Assembly: GCF_003315175.1 (NCBI RefSeq)
Contig: NZ_QNRQ01000010.1
Location: 62,001-126,000, forward strand
DNA length: 64,000 bases
Direction: 5' to 3'
Source of the DNA: Eoetvoesiella caeni
GTDB lineage: Bacteria; Pseudomonadota; Gammaproteobacteria; Burkholderiales; Burkholderiaceae_B
The position numbers and the translations under genes were made by a program. This document shows, piece after piece, positions 27,880 through 37,267 of the stretch (the stretch's first letter is position 1; the number at the start of each line of letters is the position of its first letter). Under the pieces are notes generated by a model. It was not told the origin of the DNA. It saw nothing but the letters and a program-made list of their open reading frames with translations, and searched no databases.

Positions 27880-28629
27880 CTATAGGTATTTCTTGAAGCT
27901 GCCAGCGGTCAGGCTCACGGTCAGTCCCAGCAAGGCTGCGCTGGGCAGCAGAATCACCAGCGGGTGCACCGAGATCGGCAGAGCCAGATAGGAGACCCAC
28001 GGCAGCACGGCCAGCGGCATCAGGCTGGCCTTCGCGCGGTGGTAGATAAAGCCCGATTCACGGCCTGCCCCGAACCGGCGCACATCCCGCCGCACCAGGC
28101 CGTCAATCAGACCGACGAACGCAGCCGTGAAGATCAACGGCAGTGTAAGTACCAGAACCAGCAGGCGCACCAGGAATGTGAGTGTCGTGAAAGCCGCAGC
28201 GATCAGGTAGCTCTCGGTCCAGACATAGACTTGGCTGCTGTAGTAGCGGAAACTGCGCAACCGACCCTGGCTGGGTGCGCGGGCACGCTCGGCAGTCTGG
28301 CTTATGCGCTTCAGCAGCCCCGAGCGCACGAACACCCACTCGTAGCCGACGTCCGCAAGCTCATGGGCTGTGCGACCCGGCTCTTGCAGGATCACGCTGC
28401 GAGTGAAGTGGCCCGATAAATGTCCCAGTTCATATTGCAACATCTGCTGCGAATGGCGCCAGCCCTGATCCTTCCAGAACATATGCATGCCGACACACTC
28501 CACCACGATCGAAAACAGCAGCGAGCCGATCAGCACTCCCAGCAACCGGAACGGCAAAGTGATAGCACCAACGATCAGGCCCTGGCGCTGACTCTGCTCC
28601 CTCTGTACAGTCGAGGCGGCGTCTGTCAT
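27880..28629 (-). CDS. Integrating conjugative element membrane protein, PFL_4697 family
   Basis: A 249-residue TIGR03747-type protein with membrane segments at about 20-45, 140-175 and 200-245. The ATG at 28629 overlaps the TraD stop, so a GTG one codon earlier is not needed. In related ICEs the RAQPRD gene follows directly, but here the cargo cassette separates them by 5 kb. It probably assists TraD at the inner membrane. Confidence 0.85.
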   Translation of the reverse strand: MTDAASTVQREQSQRQGLIVGAITLPFRLLGVLIGSLLFSIVVECVGMHMFWKDQGWRHSQQMLQYELGHLSGHFTRSVILQEPGRTAHELADVGYEWVFVRSGLLKRISQTAERARAPSQGRLRSFRYYSSQVYVWTESYLIAAAFTTLTFLVRLLVLVLTLPLIFTAAFVGLIDGLVRRDVRRFGAGRESGFIYHRAKASLMPLAVLPWVSYLALPISVHPLVILLPSAALLGLTVSLTAGSFKKYL

Positions 28630-30818
28630 CACAAGGCCTCATCGCCGACGCTTTCGTCAGCAGCAGCAACAACAGAAGCGGGTTCAGCCACATCGGCATT
28701 ATTCAACAAGTCGTCGGGCAAGACCGTCCCCTGTGGCGCCTGGGAACTCGTGAATTCCCACCACTGCGTGGCCTCAACGTAGCTTTGACGCATGTAGCCC
28801 GCGAGCTGCCGCAGATCCTGCGGCATGACCTCATCGAGGTCGGGCGCGGGCAGCGGCATGCGCACTTTCCACAGACTTCCCCCCTGCATCAAGGCGAAAC
28901 ACTGTCCCTTGGGAAGCTGGACCACATGTGAGGGTTCGATCATCGGCACGCTCTGCATGCTGATGCGGTCTTGTGTGGCGCTGGTGAAGTCCGTCGCACC
29001 ATGGATATCCGAACTGTCCGTGGCCCCCGAGACGATCGTAGTGGTATAGACCTCGACCTTGGGCAATTGCCGGGTCAGCAGTTCGGCGGTCGCTGTCTCG
29101 CGCACGCGCAGCATGAACAGGTTGTTGAAGTTGCCGATGACCTGGCCGGCTTTGGCGCGGTTGCCAATGCGTGCCTCAATGTCCGAGAGCGTTTGTGTGT
29201 AGGCCGAGACCTGGATGCCCGCGCCGCCCCCTTTGTTGACCATCGGGATGAACTCATCGCCCATCAGCTCATTGAATTCGTCCGCGTGGACATTGATCGG
29301 CACCCGTGCGTCGGCCACGGCGCCGGGCAGGCCATCGTCGATCCCGTGCTTGTAGATGTGGCCGGCCACCGACACTAGGTCGGCAAACATGGAGTTGCCC
29401 ACCGCCGCGGCGACCTCGGCGTCCGAGAGCGCATCCAGGCCCACATAGACCACCGCCCGCTTTCGGATGATCTGCATCCAGTCGAAGATGGGCCTGGGGT
29501 CGTTCAGATCAGCATAGTCCGGCGCCAGAAGCTGGGCGATCTTGCCGCTGGTGAGTTTTTCCAGCAGTGGCAGCAGCGAGGCGACGATCTTGTCGAAGTA
29601 CGTCCTGTCGTACCGAACGGCCGAGCGCAGGCCGTCCAATACGGGGTCGTAGTTGCGCACCTGGGAGAGGTACTGTTCGAGTGCCACGACGCGCTTCTCG
29701 CGCCCGATCATGTTGCGTGGGATATTCTTGTCGTTGAGCCGAGCCTCCAGTTGAACAATGATTTCCCAGGCCTTGGGCTCGGTCCTGGCAAAGTAATGCT
29801 GGGCGTACTCGATGAACAGGGCATCGATGTTGATGACGTGGCGCTGGATCAGCATGTAATCCGGACGCTGCCCCAGTTCCACCAAGGCGCGCGCGATGAT
29901 GTTCACGAAGCGCCACGCGAACTCCCTGAAGGCCGCGCTGTTGCCTTCGCCAGAGAGTTGTCCCGCGATGCGCGTGGCGACTTCCGAGATGCGACCGAAG
30001 CGGCCCACGGCGTTGTAGCGGGCACTGATTTCGGGCCAGCCCAGGTGAAAAATATAGAATTCGCCCTCTCGGCCCGCGCGCTTGGCCTCAACATACATTC
30101 GCTTCAGGAGATCCGCGTCCCCCTTGGGATCGAAGACGATGACGACCTCGTGCTCACCCGCGGTGCTCCTGCGGCGAATGTCCTGCGTGATGAAAAGCTC
30201 GGCTAGGCGGGTCTTGCCCACGCGCGTCGTGCCCAGCACGAGCGTATGCCCGACCCGTTCGGCCAGCGGCAGGCTGACGTCCACCTCGTCGGGCTCGATG
30301 CCGTGCAGCCGCGGCAGGCCGCCCACGGGTGGCAGTGGTCGAACGGGATTGAACGGCACATCCCAGGCGGTCAGCCGCGCAAGGCCGGATAACGGGAACG
30401 GCGCAAACTCCAGCCGCTCCTCCAGACGCCGTGCCAGCCGGTAGGCGCGCGTCGGCTCGACGTAGCGGCGAAATTCGGGCCGGTACGTCTGTGTGAGCCG
30501 ATGGGTGTGCTTCTGCTCCCACAGAAACCCGCGCCCGATGAACAGGCGCTGTTGACTGACCGGCACGTCGCGGCTGGTCATCACATAGCGTGGCAGGCGG
30601 CGGATATTGCGCCGGTAGCGCAGGATGACGCGGGCATCGCGATAGCGGATCGCGCCATAGGCGATGAACGCCAGCGCACTGCCCACGCCCATTGTTGGGC
30701 TTAGCGCCAGCGACCAGGGGGCCACCAAGGACAGAAACGCGGCACCCGCACACGCCGCAACGGTGTATAGCTCCACCGCTGGGCGCAGCAGCACCTCGAC
30801 CGGCTGCTTGCTCGACAC
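28629..30818 (-). CDS. traD: Conjugative coupling factor TraD (PFGI-1 class)
   Basis: A 729-residue type IV coupling protein that links the relaxase-DNA complex to the secretion channel. Two N-terminal membrane helices lie at about residues 15-50, with a P-loop in GTTRVGKTRLAELF and a Walker B region at VIVFDPKGD. The GTG start at 30818 is chosen because it follows the upstream stop by 4 bases and gives the family N-terminus (KQPVEVLLRPAVELYT). The longer Met start would overlap the upstream gene by 89 bases. Confidence 0.92.
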   Translation of the reverse strand: MSSKQPVEVLLRPAVELYTVAACAGAAFLSLVAPWSLALSPTMGVGSALAFIAYGAIRYRDARVILRYRRNIRRLPRYVMTSRDVPVSQQRLFIGRGFLWEQKHTHRLTQTYRPEFRRYVEPTRAYRLARRLEERLEFAPFPLSGLARLTAWDVPFNPVRPLPPVGGLPRLHGIEPDEVDVSLPLAERVGHTLVLGTTRVGKTRLAELFITQDIRRRSTAGEHEVVIVFDPKGDADLLKRMYVEAKRAGREGEFYIFHLGWPEISARYNAVGRFGRISEVATRIAGQLSGEGNSAAFREFAWRFVNIIARALVELGQRPDYMLIQRHVINIDALFIEYAQHYFARTEPKAWEIIVQLEARLNDKNIPRNMIGREKRVVALEQYLSQVRNYDPVLDGLRSAVRYDRTYFDKIVASLLPLLEKLTSGKIAQLLAPDYADLNDPRPIFDWMQIIRKRAVVYVGLDALSDAEVAAAVGNSMFADLVSVAGHIYKHGIDDGLPGAVADARVPINVHADEFNELMGDEFIPMVNKGGGAGIQVSAYTQTLSDIEARIGNRAKAGQVIGNFNNLFMLRVRETATAELLTRQLPKVEVYTTTIVSGATDSSDIHGATDFTSATQDRISMQSVPMIEPSHVVQLPKGQCFALMQGGSLWKVRMPLPAPDLDEVMPQDLRQLAGYMRQSYVEATQWWEFTSSQAPQGTVLPDDLLNNADVAEPASVVAAADESVGDEAL

Positions 30819-30822
30819 GGTC

Positions 30823-31365
30823 TCACTGCTCGATGCCGGTGGCCGTGACGAGCGCCGGATAGTGGTGCAGACCCAGGCGTTCGGCCAGATCGTCGCCGGC
30901 CACCGGCGCAAGCGGCACGCCGGGCGCCAACGCGCGCAGCCGCGCCAGGGCCTGCGCGGTCTCGACGTTCACCACCAGACCGACCGCGCCGCGCTCGCGC
31001 AGCGAGGCCGCATGGTGGCGCAGCCAGGCCTGGGAGGCCTCATCGTCACCGATAACTGCGAACGGCCGCAGGCCCGGTGCCTCGATCACCCGCCGCGCGA
31101 CGGTGCCGGGCGTGAGCTTGGCGCTGCGCACCGGCAGCATGGCGGTCTCGTCAACGGGCGTAGCCGGAATCTGCGGGATAGGAACGGGTGGCAGCACCGT
31201 ACCGGCGCCGCGTGGCTGAAGGTCAAGGGCTTCGTAGTACGGCAGCGCCGAGTCACCCCCACGGTCTTCGACCACGATCAATGGCTCCTCGGCAGCGTAT
31301 AGGGCAAGTGGCACCACCGCCGCCAGCATGAACAGGCCTCGCAGGGCTGGATGGAAATGCGTCAT
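30823..31365 (-). CDS. Integrating conjugative element protein, PFL_4695 family
   Basis: A 180-residue exported protein of the TIGR03765 type. A signal peptide ends near LYAAE, and the C-terminal half is thioredoxin-like in outline (VGLVVNVETAQALARLRAL, then HHYPALVT) without a CxxC pair. It overlaps the transglycosylase gene and precedes traD by 4 bases. It may help channel assembly. Confidence 0.82.
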   Translation of the reverse strand: MTHFHPALRGLFMLAAVVPLALYAAEEPLIVVEDRGGDSALPYYEALDLQPRGAGTVLPPVPIPQIPATPVDETAMLPVRSAKLTPGTVARRVIEAPGLRPFAVIGDDEASQAWLRHHAASLRERGAVGLVVNVETAQALARLRALAPGVPLAPVAGDDLAERLGLHHYPALVTATGIEQ

Positions 31366-31967
31366 CGTGATGTCTCCAGGTGCGCGGCGGGCGCCGCGAC
31401 AATGGGGTGAGCGCCCCGCACCCGGGCAAGGTGCCGGGACACGCTGCGCCGATACCGCGCGGCGGGTTCGCCGCCTGCTGGGCGGTGGTAGCGGCCTATC
31501 GCCAGCAACCAGTCCTCGCCAGGGGTATGCTGTTCGCGCAGAATCTGCGCGGCGATCGCCAGGTTGCGGTACGGGTCCAACAAGTCGCAGGGCTGTTCGT
31601 AGCGCTGCTTCTGGTAGCCGAGGTTGATCTGGCCCAGGCCCGCATCGATGCGCGTGTGCGGCGTTGTGCGCATCGCCTGGCGAAGACGGGTGCAGGCGTC
31701 GACGCGTGTGGCAAAGCGGTGCGATGCGCCCGCGATGTTTAGCGACCAGGGCCACGGCACGATGCGCCCTGCCCGCGCAATTCCGCTCTCCTGCAACGCC
31801 ACGGCGTAAAGCACGATCGAAGGCACGCCCGCGCGCTGGGCTGCCAACTGGTAGGCGGGCGGCGGGATTTCCTGCGCACGAACGGGGCCGATCAGCAGAG
31901 CCGCCGCGAGCAGCAGCGCACGCAGGCGCCACATGGCGCGTATGGCGGTCAGGGCTCGCGCTGCCAT
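31362..31967 (-). CDS. Lytic transglycosylase (VirB1-like)
   Basis: A 201-residue exported SLT-domain protein. The catalytic Glu lies in YAVALQESG (about residue 60), with the downstream GLGQINLGY and AAQILR motifs of the family. It opens peptidoglycan locally for the transfer apparatus. A start at 31934 (MWRLRALLL) would give a shorter, cleaner signal peptide. It overlaps the genes on both sides. Confidence 0.87.
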   Translation of the reverse strand: MAARALTAIRAMWRLRALLLAAALLIGPVRAQEIPPPAYQLAAQRAGVPSIVLYAVALQESGIARAGRIVPWPWSLNIAGASHRFATRVDACTRLRQAMRTTPHTRIDAGLGQINLGYQKQRYEQPCDLLDPYRNLAIAAQILREQHTPGEDWLLAIGRYHRPAGGEPAARYRRSVSRHLARVRGAHPIVAAPAAHLETSR

Positions 31968-32680
31968 TGGCCGTTCACCTCGCGCACGACCGCGGGCAAC
32001 TCGCCGGGCAGGCCGAGCGATAGCCAGCGCCCGCTATCATGATTGAGCGTGATGCTGCCGCTACGCACTTGGGCTGGATCAATCCCGGCGCGCCGCGCCC
32101 ATGCGCGGATACGGGCATCGTCGCCGCGACTGCCAACGACGTAGACGTCGAATGCCGCAGCGGCCGTCTGAAGCCGCTGGACGATCCGGTCGCAGGCCTC
32201 GCAGCCATCCTTGACGAACACCGCCATGTGCCCGCTCGACACTTGCTCGCCGGACATCAACGTGCCGCCATCCGAGGGCGTGACGCGCTCGCGCCCGGGA
32301 TAGAGCCGCTGCCAGGCCTCGTCGTAGGCGCGCTGGTAGACGAGCAGCTTCTCGACACGCCGGGCTTCGGCCTGCGCCTGCAATTCGGCGTAGTGCCGAC
32401 GTTCTTCATCCGAGCGGGCCTCCACGCCCAGCGCGGAGAGCGGATCCAGATTGGGCGAGTAGATGCCCAGCGGCCCTTCCATCAACTCGCGGTAGCGGGA
32501 AAACTCATCGTCACGCAGGCCCCACGCCTTGGCCAGCCGCGCGTCCTGGCTGTGCACGATCTGGCTCTGGCTCGTGCGGGCAGGCTGCACGTTGGAGGTT
32601 TGCTGAGGCGTTTGCTGGGCCGACGCTGGCAGATGCAGCGCGGTCAGCAGCGATACCAGGACTATCAGATGATATTTCAT
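31949..32680 (-). CDS. Integrating conjugative element protein, PFL_4693 family (thioredoxin-like)
   Basis: A 243-residue periplasmic protein of the TIGR03759 type. A signal peptide (cleavage near ASAQQ), a helical middle part and a thioredoxin-like C-terminal domain with a CxxC motif (KDGCEACDR) are visible. With the DsbA-like and PFL_4709 proteins it makes several thioredoxin-fold proteins in one transfer system. It may act as a disulphide isomerase or reductase for channel proteins. Confidence 0.85.
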   Translation of the reverse strand: MKYHLIVLVSLLTALHLPASAQQTPQQTSNVQPARTSQSQIVHSQDARLAKAWGLRDDEFSRYRELMEGPLGIYSPNLDPLSALGVEARSDEERRHYAELQAQAEARRVEKLLVYQRAYDEAWQRLYPGRERVTPSDGGTLMSGEQVSSGHMAVFVKDGCEACDRIVQRLQTAAAAFDVYVVGSRGDDARIRAWARRAGIDPAQVRSGSITLNHDSGRWLSLGLPGELPAVVREVNGQWQREP

Positions 32681-32692
32681 CGCATGGCTTCC

Positions 32693-33346
32693 TCAAGGAA
32701 TCGCCACGCGGCGCGTGTGCTTGTCAACCAGAAACACCGCTATGTTCCCGTCGATGGCCTGCAAACGCCACGGGCCGACCGCATCACCCGGCAGCAGCGC
32801 CTGCACCTGACCAGGGGTGAAGGCCCCCTTGGCCGGCGCAACGGTCAGACTGCGCTCACCCGCGCGCAACTCGACGCCCACGACGCGAAACGGCAACGGT
32901 GGCGGCGCAGATTTGACCGCAACCGGCTTGGTCGGCGTGGGTGGTGGACTCGGCGGGGCAGGTGTGACAGCGCGCACCATCGCCTGGTGGGCCTCGATCT
33001 GCTCGACCTGCGAGCGCAGCGCCACGAGGTCATCTGCGGCAGCACGGCCATCCAGCCTGTGCTCGACCTGAGCGATTCGGGCCTCCAGCGCCTGGCGGAC
33101 CTCTTGCAACGCTGCTGGCGTGGCGGCCTGCGGCCGCTGCTGCAAAGTCTGGGTGGCATCCGCTAGCGCGATTACCTGCGCTTCCAGACGGTGCAGGCCT
33201 GAATCGACCCGCTCCCGGTCGGCGAGTTCCCCCATTGCCTGGTAGCCCAGAAAGACGCAGATGCTCAAGCCGATCAGCCAAAGCCACAGCAAACTGAGCA
33301 TGAACACGGCGGCGCTCGGGCGCCGAGGGGAGTGCGGCGTGTTCAT
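32693..33346 (-). CDS. Conserved ICE inner-membrane coiled-coil protein
   Basis: A 217-residue protein with one membrane helix (about 14-35), a coiled coil (about 45-125), a proline-rich hinge (about 130-155), and a C-terminal globular domain with FRVVGVELRAGERSLTVAP. It resembles PilP/PilO-like assembly proteins in layout but not clearly in sequence. It sits between the PilL and TIGR03759 genes and overlaps pilL. Confidence 0.6.
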   Translation of the reverse strand: MNTPHSPRRPSAAVFMLSLLWLWLIGLSICVFLGYQAMGELADRERVDSGLHRLEAQVIALADATQTLQQRPQAATPAALQEVRQALEARIAQVEHRLDGRAAADDLVALRSQVEQIEAHQAMVRAVTPAPPSPPPTPTKPVAVKSAPPPLPFRVVGVELRAGERSLTVAPAKGAFTPGQVQALLPGDAVGPWRLQAIDGNIAVFLVDKHTRRVAIP

Positions 33347-33909
33347 GGCTGGACTCCGGGAAGCGGAAATATCTGCACCGCCTCGGCTACGGGCGGCTCG
33401 GGCGCCGGCTCGACCCGTGCGGGGGCTGCGGCCCGATCAAAGCAGACTTGGCGCGTGAGGTCGTCCGTGCGCAGTTCCCAGGCCGACCCGGCCAGGGTAA
33501 GCAGCGCATCGCGCAGCGTCATTGGTCCCAGATGCAGGTGCGCCGCCGGCAGCGGCAGCGCGTACAGATCGGCTGCGGCCGACGCTGTCTCGCAAAGCTG
33601 GTAACCGCTGCGCTTGAGCACATGCCGCAGCCCGTCTACGACCGTGGCGCGGGCGTCCTCGGGCATCGTCACATCGATGACCTGCGCCAGCAGGTCGCGC
33701 TGCGCCGCCATCGGCGCAAGCTCCACCAGGGTGTAGCGGCCGTACCGAACAACCGGGACGAATTCGGGTGTGTTGGGTTCGGAAGCGGGCGAGGCTTCTA
33801 CGATGGAGGCTGGCGCTTGCGGCGCCGTGCGGGTCGCGCAGCCGCTGAGCAGGGCTGCGGCCAGCAGGCTGACGCCGATCAGGTGCCGGTTTGGGTGGTT
33901 TACGGGCAT
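33343..33909 (-). CDS. pilL: PilL-type lipoprotein (PFGI-1 class)
   Basis: A 188-residue lipoprotein. The start at 33909 gives a lipobox LLSGC. The C-terminal domain resembles the TcpQ/PilL region (VVDGLRHVLKRSGYQLCE, then LPLPAAHLHLGPMTLRDALLTLAG). Some ICEs of this class carry a whole thin-pilus operon here, but only pilL is present. It may serve as an outer-membrane factor for the MPF-G system itself. Confidence 0.82.
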   Translation of the reverse strand: MPVNHPNRHLIGVSLLAAALLSGCATRTAPQAPASIVEASPASEPNTPEFVPVVRYGRYTLVELAPMAAQRDLLAQVIDVTMPEDARATVVDGLRHVLKRSGYQLCETASAAADLYALPLPAAHLHLGPMTLRDALLTLAGSAWELRTDDLTRQVCFDRAAAPARVEPAPEPPVAEAVQIFPLPGVQP

Positions 33910-34079
33910 GGCTCGGCTCAATTGTTCGATGAGCCAATACCTTCGCAGCATGCCGCGTCGGTTGCCGCAGTCAATGGGAAACGGACTACCACCGGATTGA
34001 CGCCGCCGAGCAGACTTACAGGCAATGCGGCACACTATTGGTGACTAACCACAACACCGAAACGCAATACTGAAATACG

Positions 34080-34844
34080 ATGACGCCTGAGAACCACGCA
34101 GAGCACAGGCATGAGCTAACAAACCATCCCAGCCTTCAGGTATTAATGCCACACCTGAAAATTTATGCCCGTAAGGGGCTAAATGCGCTCCAGTCGGGCA
34201 GCAAGACCTTTCCAGGACCCGCTGTAGAGATCTACGCGGCCGACGTGACCGAGCGGGTATCTGAACTGGACAATGCCCTGACGGCTCTGCGTCTAGCCTT
34301 GGGTTTCGTGATGGACTTGGGTAGTCAATCAGCTCTAGATCCGGACATTTACCGCTACCACTACGAGAACTTCGTGTTGCGCGTCGTCGGGTTCGTGGAT
34401 CGGGCACACCGCTTGGTTGGATCGGCATTACTCATGGACAAAGCTAAGTTCGAGAGTGTCGGCGGCAACAGATTCGTCACAAAACAGGTAAAAACCAACT
34501 ACCCTGACATCCATGCAGCCTTGCAAGGCGTCACACAAGCCGTGGAGAGCTATAAAGGCCCACGCAATGAACTGATCCATTCGGCGGCGTATACCAGTCG
34601 CGAACTTGGCCTGTTCCAATCTATCCGCCACTTCGGCTTGGACACGGGAGACATTGACGTGGATGAGCTTGCGAGAGGTTATTTTTCGGGGGGCGCTACG
34701 GAAATCGCGCTAACTATTGCTCGCTTGGTCAAGACGCTCGCCAATTTGCTGGATGCTTTGCATCCTCTCTTCCTGATCGCAGTTGATCACGATAACGAAC
34801 ACCTCAAAAAGAAATCGGCCCCCGAAGGGACCGATAAAAGCTGA
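34080..34844 (+). CDS. HEPN-motif protein (Cthe_2314-like), candidate RNase
   Basis: A 254-residue, mostly helical protein and the only plus-strand gene between the T4SS and the helicase. It carries RNELIH (Arg162-His167), the Rx4H catalytic motif of HEPN ribonucleases, after a helical region with NFVLRVVGFVDRAHRLVG that is reminiscent of Cthe_2314-type HEPN proteins. Codon use is more AT-rich than its neighbours. No antitoxin-like partner is adjacent. HEPN proteins act in toxin, abortive-infection and CRISPR-linked defence. The role here is inferred from the motif only. Confidence 0.55.
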   Translation: MTPENHAEHRHELTNHPSLQVLMPHLKIYARKGLNALQSGSKTFPGPAVEIYAADVTERVSELDNALTALRLALGFVMDLGSQSALDPDIYRYHYENFVLRVVGFVDRAHRLVGSALLMDKAKFESVGGNRFVTKQVKTNYPDIHAALQGVTQAVESYKGPRNELIHSAAYTSRELGLFQSIRHFGLDTGDIDVDELARGYFSGGATEIALTIARLVKTLANLLDALHPLFLIAVDHDNEHLKKKSAPEGTDKS

Positions 34845-34851
34845 CAACTAC

Positions 34852-37125
34852 TCAGCACACCAACTGGCGGGCTAGCGCAACCTCCACCGAATCACCGTCT
34901 TGGTTCAGGACATCAAGCCCGGATTCGGGCACGTCGCCCGACGTGGACTGCGAGACCATAATTTTCTTGGCCATGAGTGCGAGGCACGTCATTTGCGAGG
35001 AGCCCGCATAGCCAAGATAGATGACCCGTACCGGCTGCTTCTGGCCAATGCGCCACGAACGGCGCGCCGCCTGCTGCAACGAATACACGTTATAGCCCGA
35101 CTGCATGAATACAATCGTAGGAAACTCCAACAGATCCAAGCCCGTCTTGACCAGCTCGGGGTTGGTGATGAGCACGTCGATGCCACGATCCAGTTGCTCG
35201 GCGATCCAGTCCTCGCGGCGGCTGGCATCCACGCTTGCGCGCAGCACCGCCACCTTGAAGCCTTCCCGCTCCAGCAGCCCCTTCAGGCGCGACATCGTGT
35301 CGCGCGTGCCGGTGTAAACCGTGTAGACCAGCGTTTTGCGCCCTGCCGCTTTCTCCTGCTTGCAGACTTCGATCAGGTCCCGTTCCTTGGGCATGACTTC
35401 CAGCTCGTTGAACTGAGCCGGAACGAACGCCAGGGTGTTGCGCGTGCGCGGATGCGTCACCGTCTCCGACCGGAAGCAGCAATCCGGCCAGGCCAGCAGC
35501 ACGTTGAGTACCACACCCAGCAAGGTCGTATCGCGCCGCGCCAGAGCCTGTTTCAGCTCCGCGGTCAGCCGGCCCGTCAGGTCGCGGTAGGCTGCAGCTT
35601 GCGCCGCATCCATCTGGACTTCACGAAACTCCTCGTCATACGGGGGCAGGACGTTGCCGCCGATATCCTTGAGTTTGAGAAAGATCGTGAACGGCAGGAT
35701 GCAGCGCAGCACGCCCTTGGGGCCGAAACCCGGGGCCTTGACCGTGCGCACCGAGACCTTGGTGCCCTTAGCGGTCTTGTGCGCCGTGCCGATGCTCTCG
35801 GAATAGACATCCTTCAGGACGCCGTGATCGCGCATGAACGCCATCGCGGCTGACGTCATGCTGCCGCTTTTGGTCGGCCGGTAGCCGTCCTCGATCATCC
35901 GCCCAGGCAGCGCCCGAAACAGCAGGTGGAACAAGTCGTCGCCGTAGCCACCCATGAGCGTGCCAGTCAGCAGCAAGGTCTTGCGAGCCTTTGCCGCCAG
36001 CACCCCCATGGCCTGGCCCTGGGCACTGCCGCCGTTCTTGTACTCGTGCGCTTCGTCCGCGATCAACAAATCGAATGTGCCCTGCGGCAAATATCTCTTG
36101 ATGAACTCGGACGGCTGGTAGCCGCCCTCGCCAAAGCCGAACTCCATGTTGGCCATTGCGCGTTCCATGCGCTGCGCCTGACGGTCGGAAAACACCAGTT
36201 CGCCGTTACCATCCATGAGGTTGATGAACTCGTGGATGTTGTCGCCCAGCATCGAGACCAGAAAGGCGTCGCCGAACTTCTGCATCAGCTTCTGCGCGGT
36301 GACTTCTCCGATGGTCGGGATGCGCTTCAAGGCTTTGAGCACTGCCGAGGACTGGTCGCTGCCAGACAGCGTCCTCGGGCGAATCAGCGTCCACAGGGGC
36401 GCGGCGCAATGGCCGCACTTCCTGCGGGACTCCTCGGCTTCCAGCGCGACCGGGTTGGCCGGCTCGCCGTCTAGGTCGGTGACGACCGTGCCGCAATCCG
36501 GGCACGTCGCCACATCGCCGTCGCGGGTGCGCCTCCGGGTGAAGGTGGGCCTCCAGTGAAAGCCCATGCGCATGCGCACACGCCCCATTACGAAGAACTC
36601 CTGGCCCGCGGGCTGCACACCCAACTGCTCGCGCAGCTTGATGAGCTTGACCAGTGTGTCCGGGCCGTTGAGCACCCAGACCTTGGCGCCCGCCACCGTC
36701 TCCTGGATTTCGCGGCGCCACTTGTAGACCAGGTGGGGCGGCGAAAGCACCAGGGTGCGGCGATAGCCTTCGGCATTGAGCACGGCGGCCGTGGCGATGC
36801 CGACGGTCGTTTTGCCGCAGCCCATTTCGCCGTTGATGATCGCGGCGCGCTCGCCGCGGTCGATCAGCAGCTCGGCGGCGGCATGGACGACTTCGGCCTG
36901 GGCGGGGAATAGCGTGCGCTTGAGGCTGGCGACGAGAAGCTGTCGGTGCGCCTGCGGCTGGCCGGTATAGACCGGCGGGTTGGCGCGGTTCAGCGAATCA
37001 AGTAGCTCGTCACCGAACTCGGTGACGAAATCCTGAAGGCTCAAGGTCAGAGGGGAAGGTTCCGCGTCCAGCAGCTCGCCCTGGTCGGGCGCAATGTCGG
37101 CGGCGGTATCGAGATCGAGGGACAT
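34852..37125 (-). CDS. SNF2/DEAD-type helicase with zinc ribbon
   Basis: A 757-residue superfamily 2 ATPase. Walker A is GEMGCGKTT (residues 99-107), the DEAH box lies in LLIADEAHEYKNGG, and SNF2-like motif VI is RRSWRIGQKQPV. A zinc ribbon (CPDCG then CGHC, about 200-235) is inserted between the first lobe motifs. The start at 37125 has a GGAG site. It ends a row of genes with hairpin leaders, close to an adenine-methyltransferase-like gene. Its cellular role is unknown. Confidence 0.85.
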   Translation of the reverse strand: MSLDLDTAADIAPDQGELLDAEPSPLTLSLQDFVTEFGDELLDSLNRANPPVYTGQPQAHRQLLVASLKRTLFPAQAEVVHAAAELLIDRGERAAIINGEMGCGKTTVGIATAAVLNAEGYRRTLVLSPPHLVYKWRREIQETVAGAKVWVLNGPDTLVKLIKLREQLGVQPAGQEFFVMGRVRMRMGFHWRPTFTRRRTRDGDVATCPDCGTVVTDLDGEPANPVALEAEESRRKCGHCAAPLWTLIRPRTLSGSDQSSAVLKALKRIPTIGEVTAQKLMQKFGDAFLVSMLGDNIHEFINLMDGNGELVFSDRQAQRMERAMANMEFGFGEGGYQPSEFIKRYLPQGTFDLLIADEAHEYKNGGSAQGQAMGVLAAKARKTLLLTGTLMGGYGDDLFHLLFRALPGRMIEDGYRPTKSGSMTSAAMAFMRDHGVLKDVYSESIGTAHKTAKGTKVSVRTVKAPGFGPKGVLRCILPFTIFLKLKDIGGNVLPPYDEEFREVQMDAAQAAAYRDLTGRLTAELKQALARRDTTLLGVVLNVLLAWPDCCFRSETVTHPRTRNTLAFVPAQFNELEVMPKERDLIEVCKQEKAAGRKTLVYTVYTGTRDTMSRLKGLLEREGFKVAVLRASVDASRREDWIAEQLDRGIDVLITNPELVKTGLDLLEFPTIVFMQSGYNVYSLQQAARRSWRIGQKQPVRVIYLGYAGSSQMTCLALMAKKIMVSQSTSGDVPESGLDVLNQDGDSVEVALARQLVC

Positions 37126-37145
37126 GGTGATGCTCCAAAGAAAAT

Positions 37146-37185
37146 GGGGCATGCACCACCCCCAGCAGGGGCGATGGCATGCCCC
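37146..37185 (-). promoter_or_regulatory. Structured leader hairpin of the helicase gene
   Basis: A 9-base perfect stem, GGGGCATGC (37146-37154) with GCATGCCCC (37177-37185), encloses a second pairing CCCC/GGGG. It lies 21-60 bases before the helicase start. It is a variant of the leader family described at 40926-40950. Confidence 0.6.
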
Positions 37186-37267
37186 GGCAAGGGAAGAAAA
37201 ATCGGCACGTAGCCGACGGGAGAATGAAAGGCGCACTGCGCGGGCGGTTTGCCAGCGCAGTGCGCCG

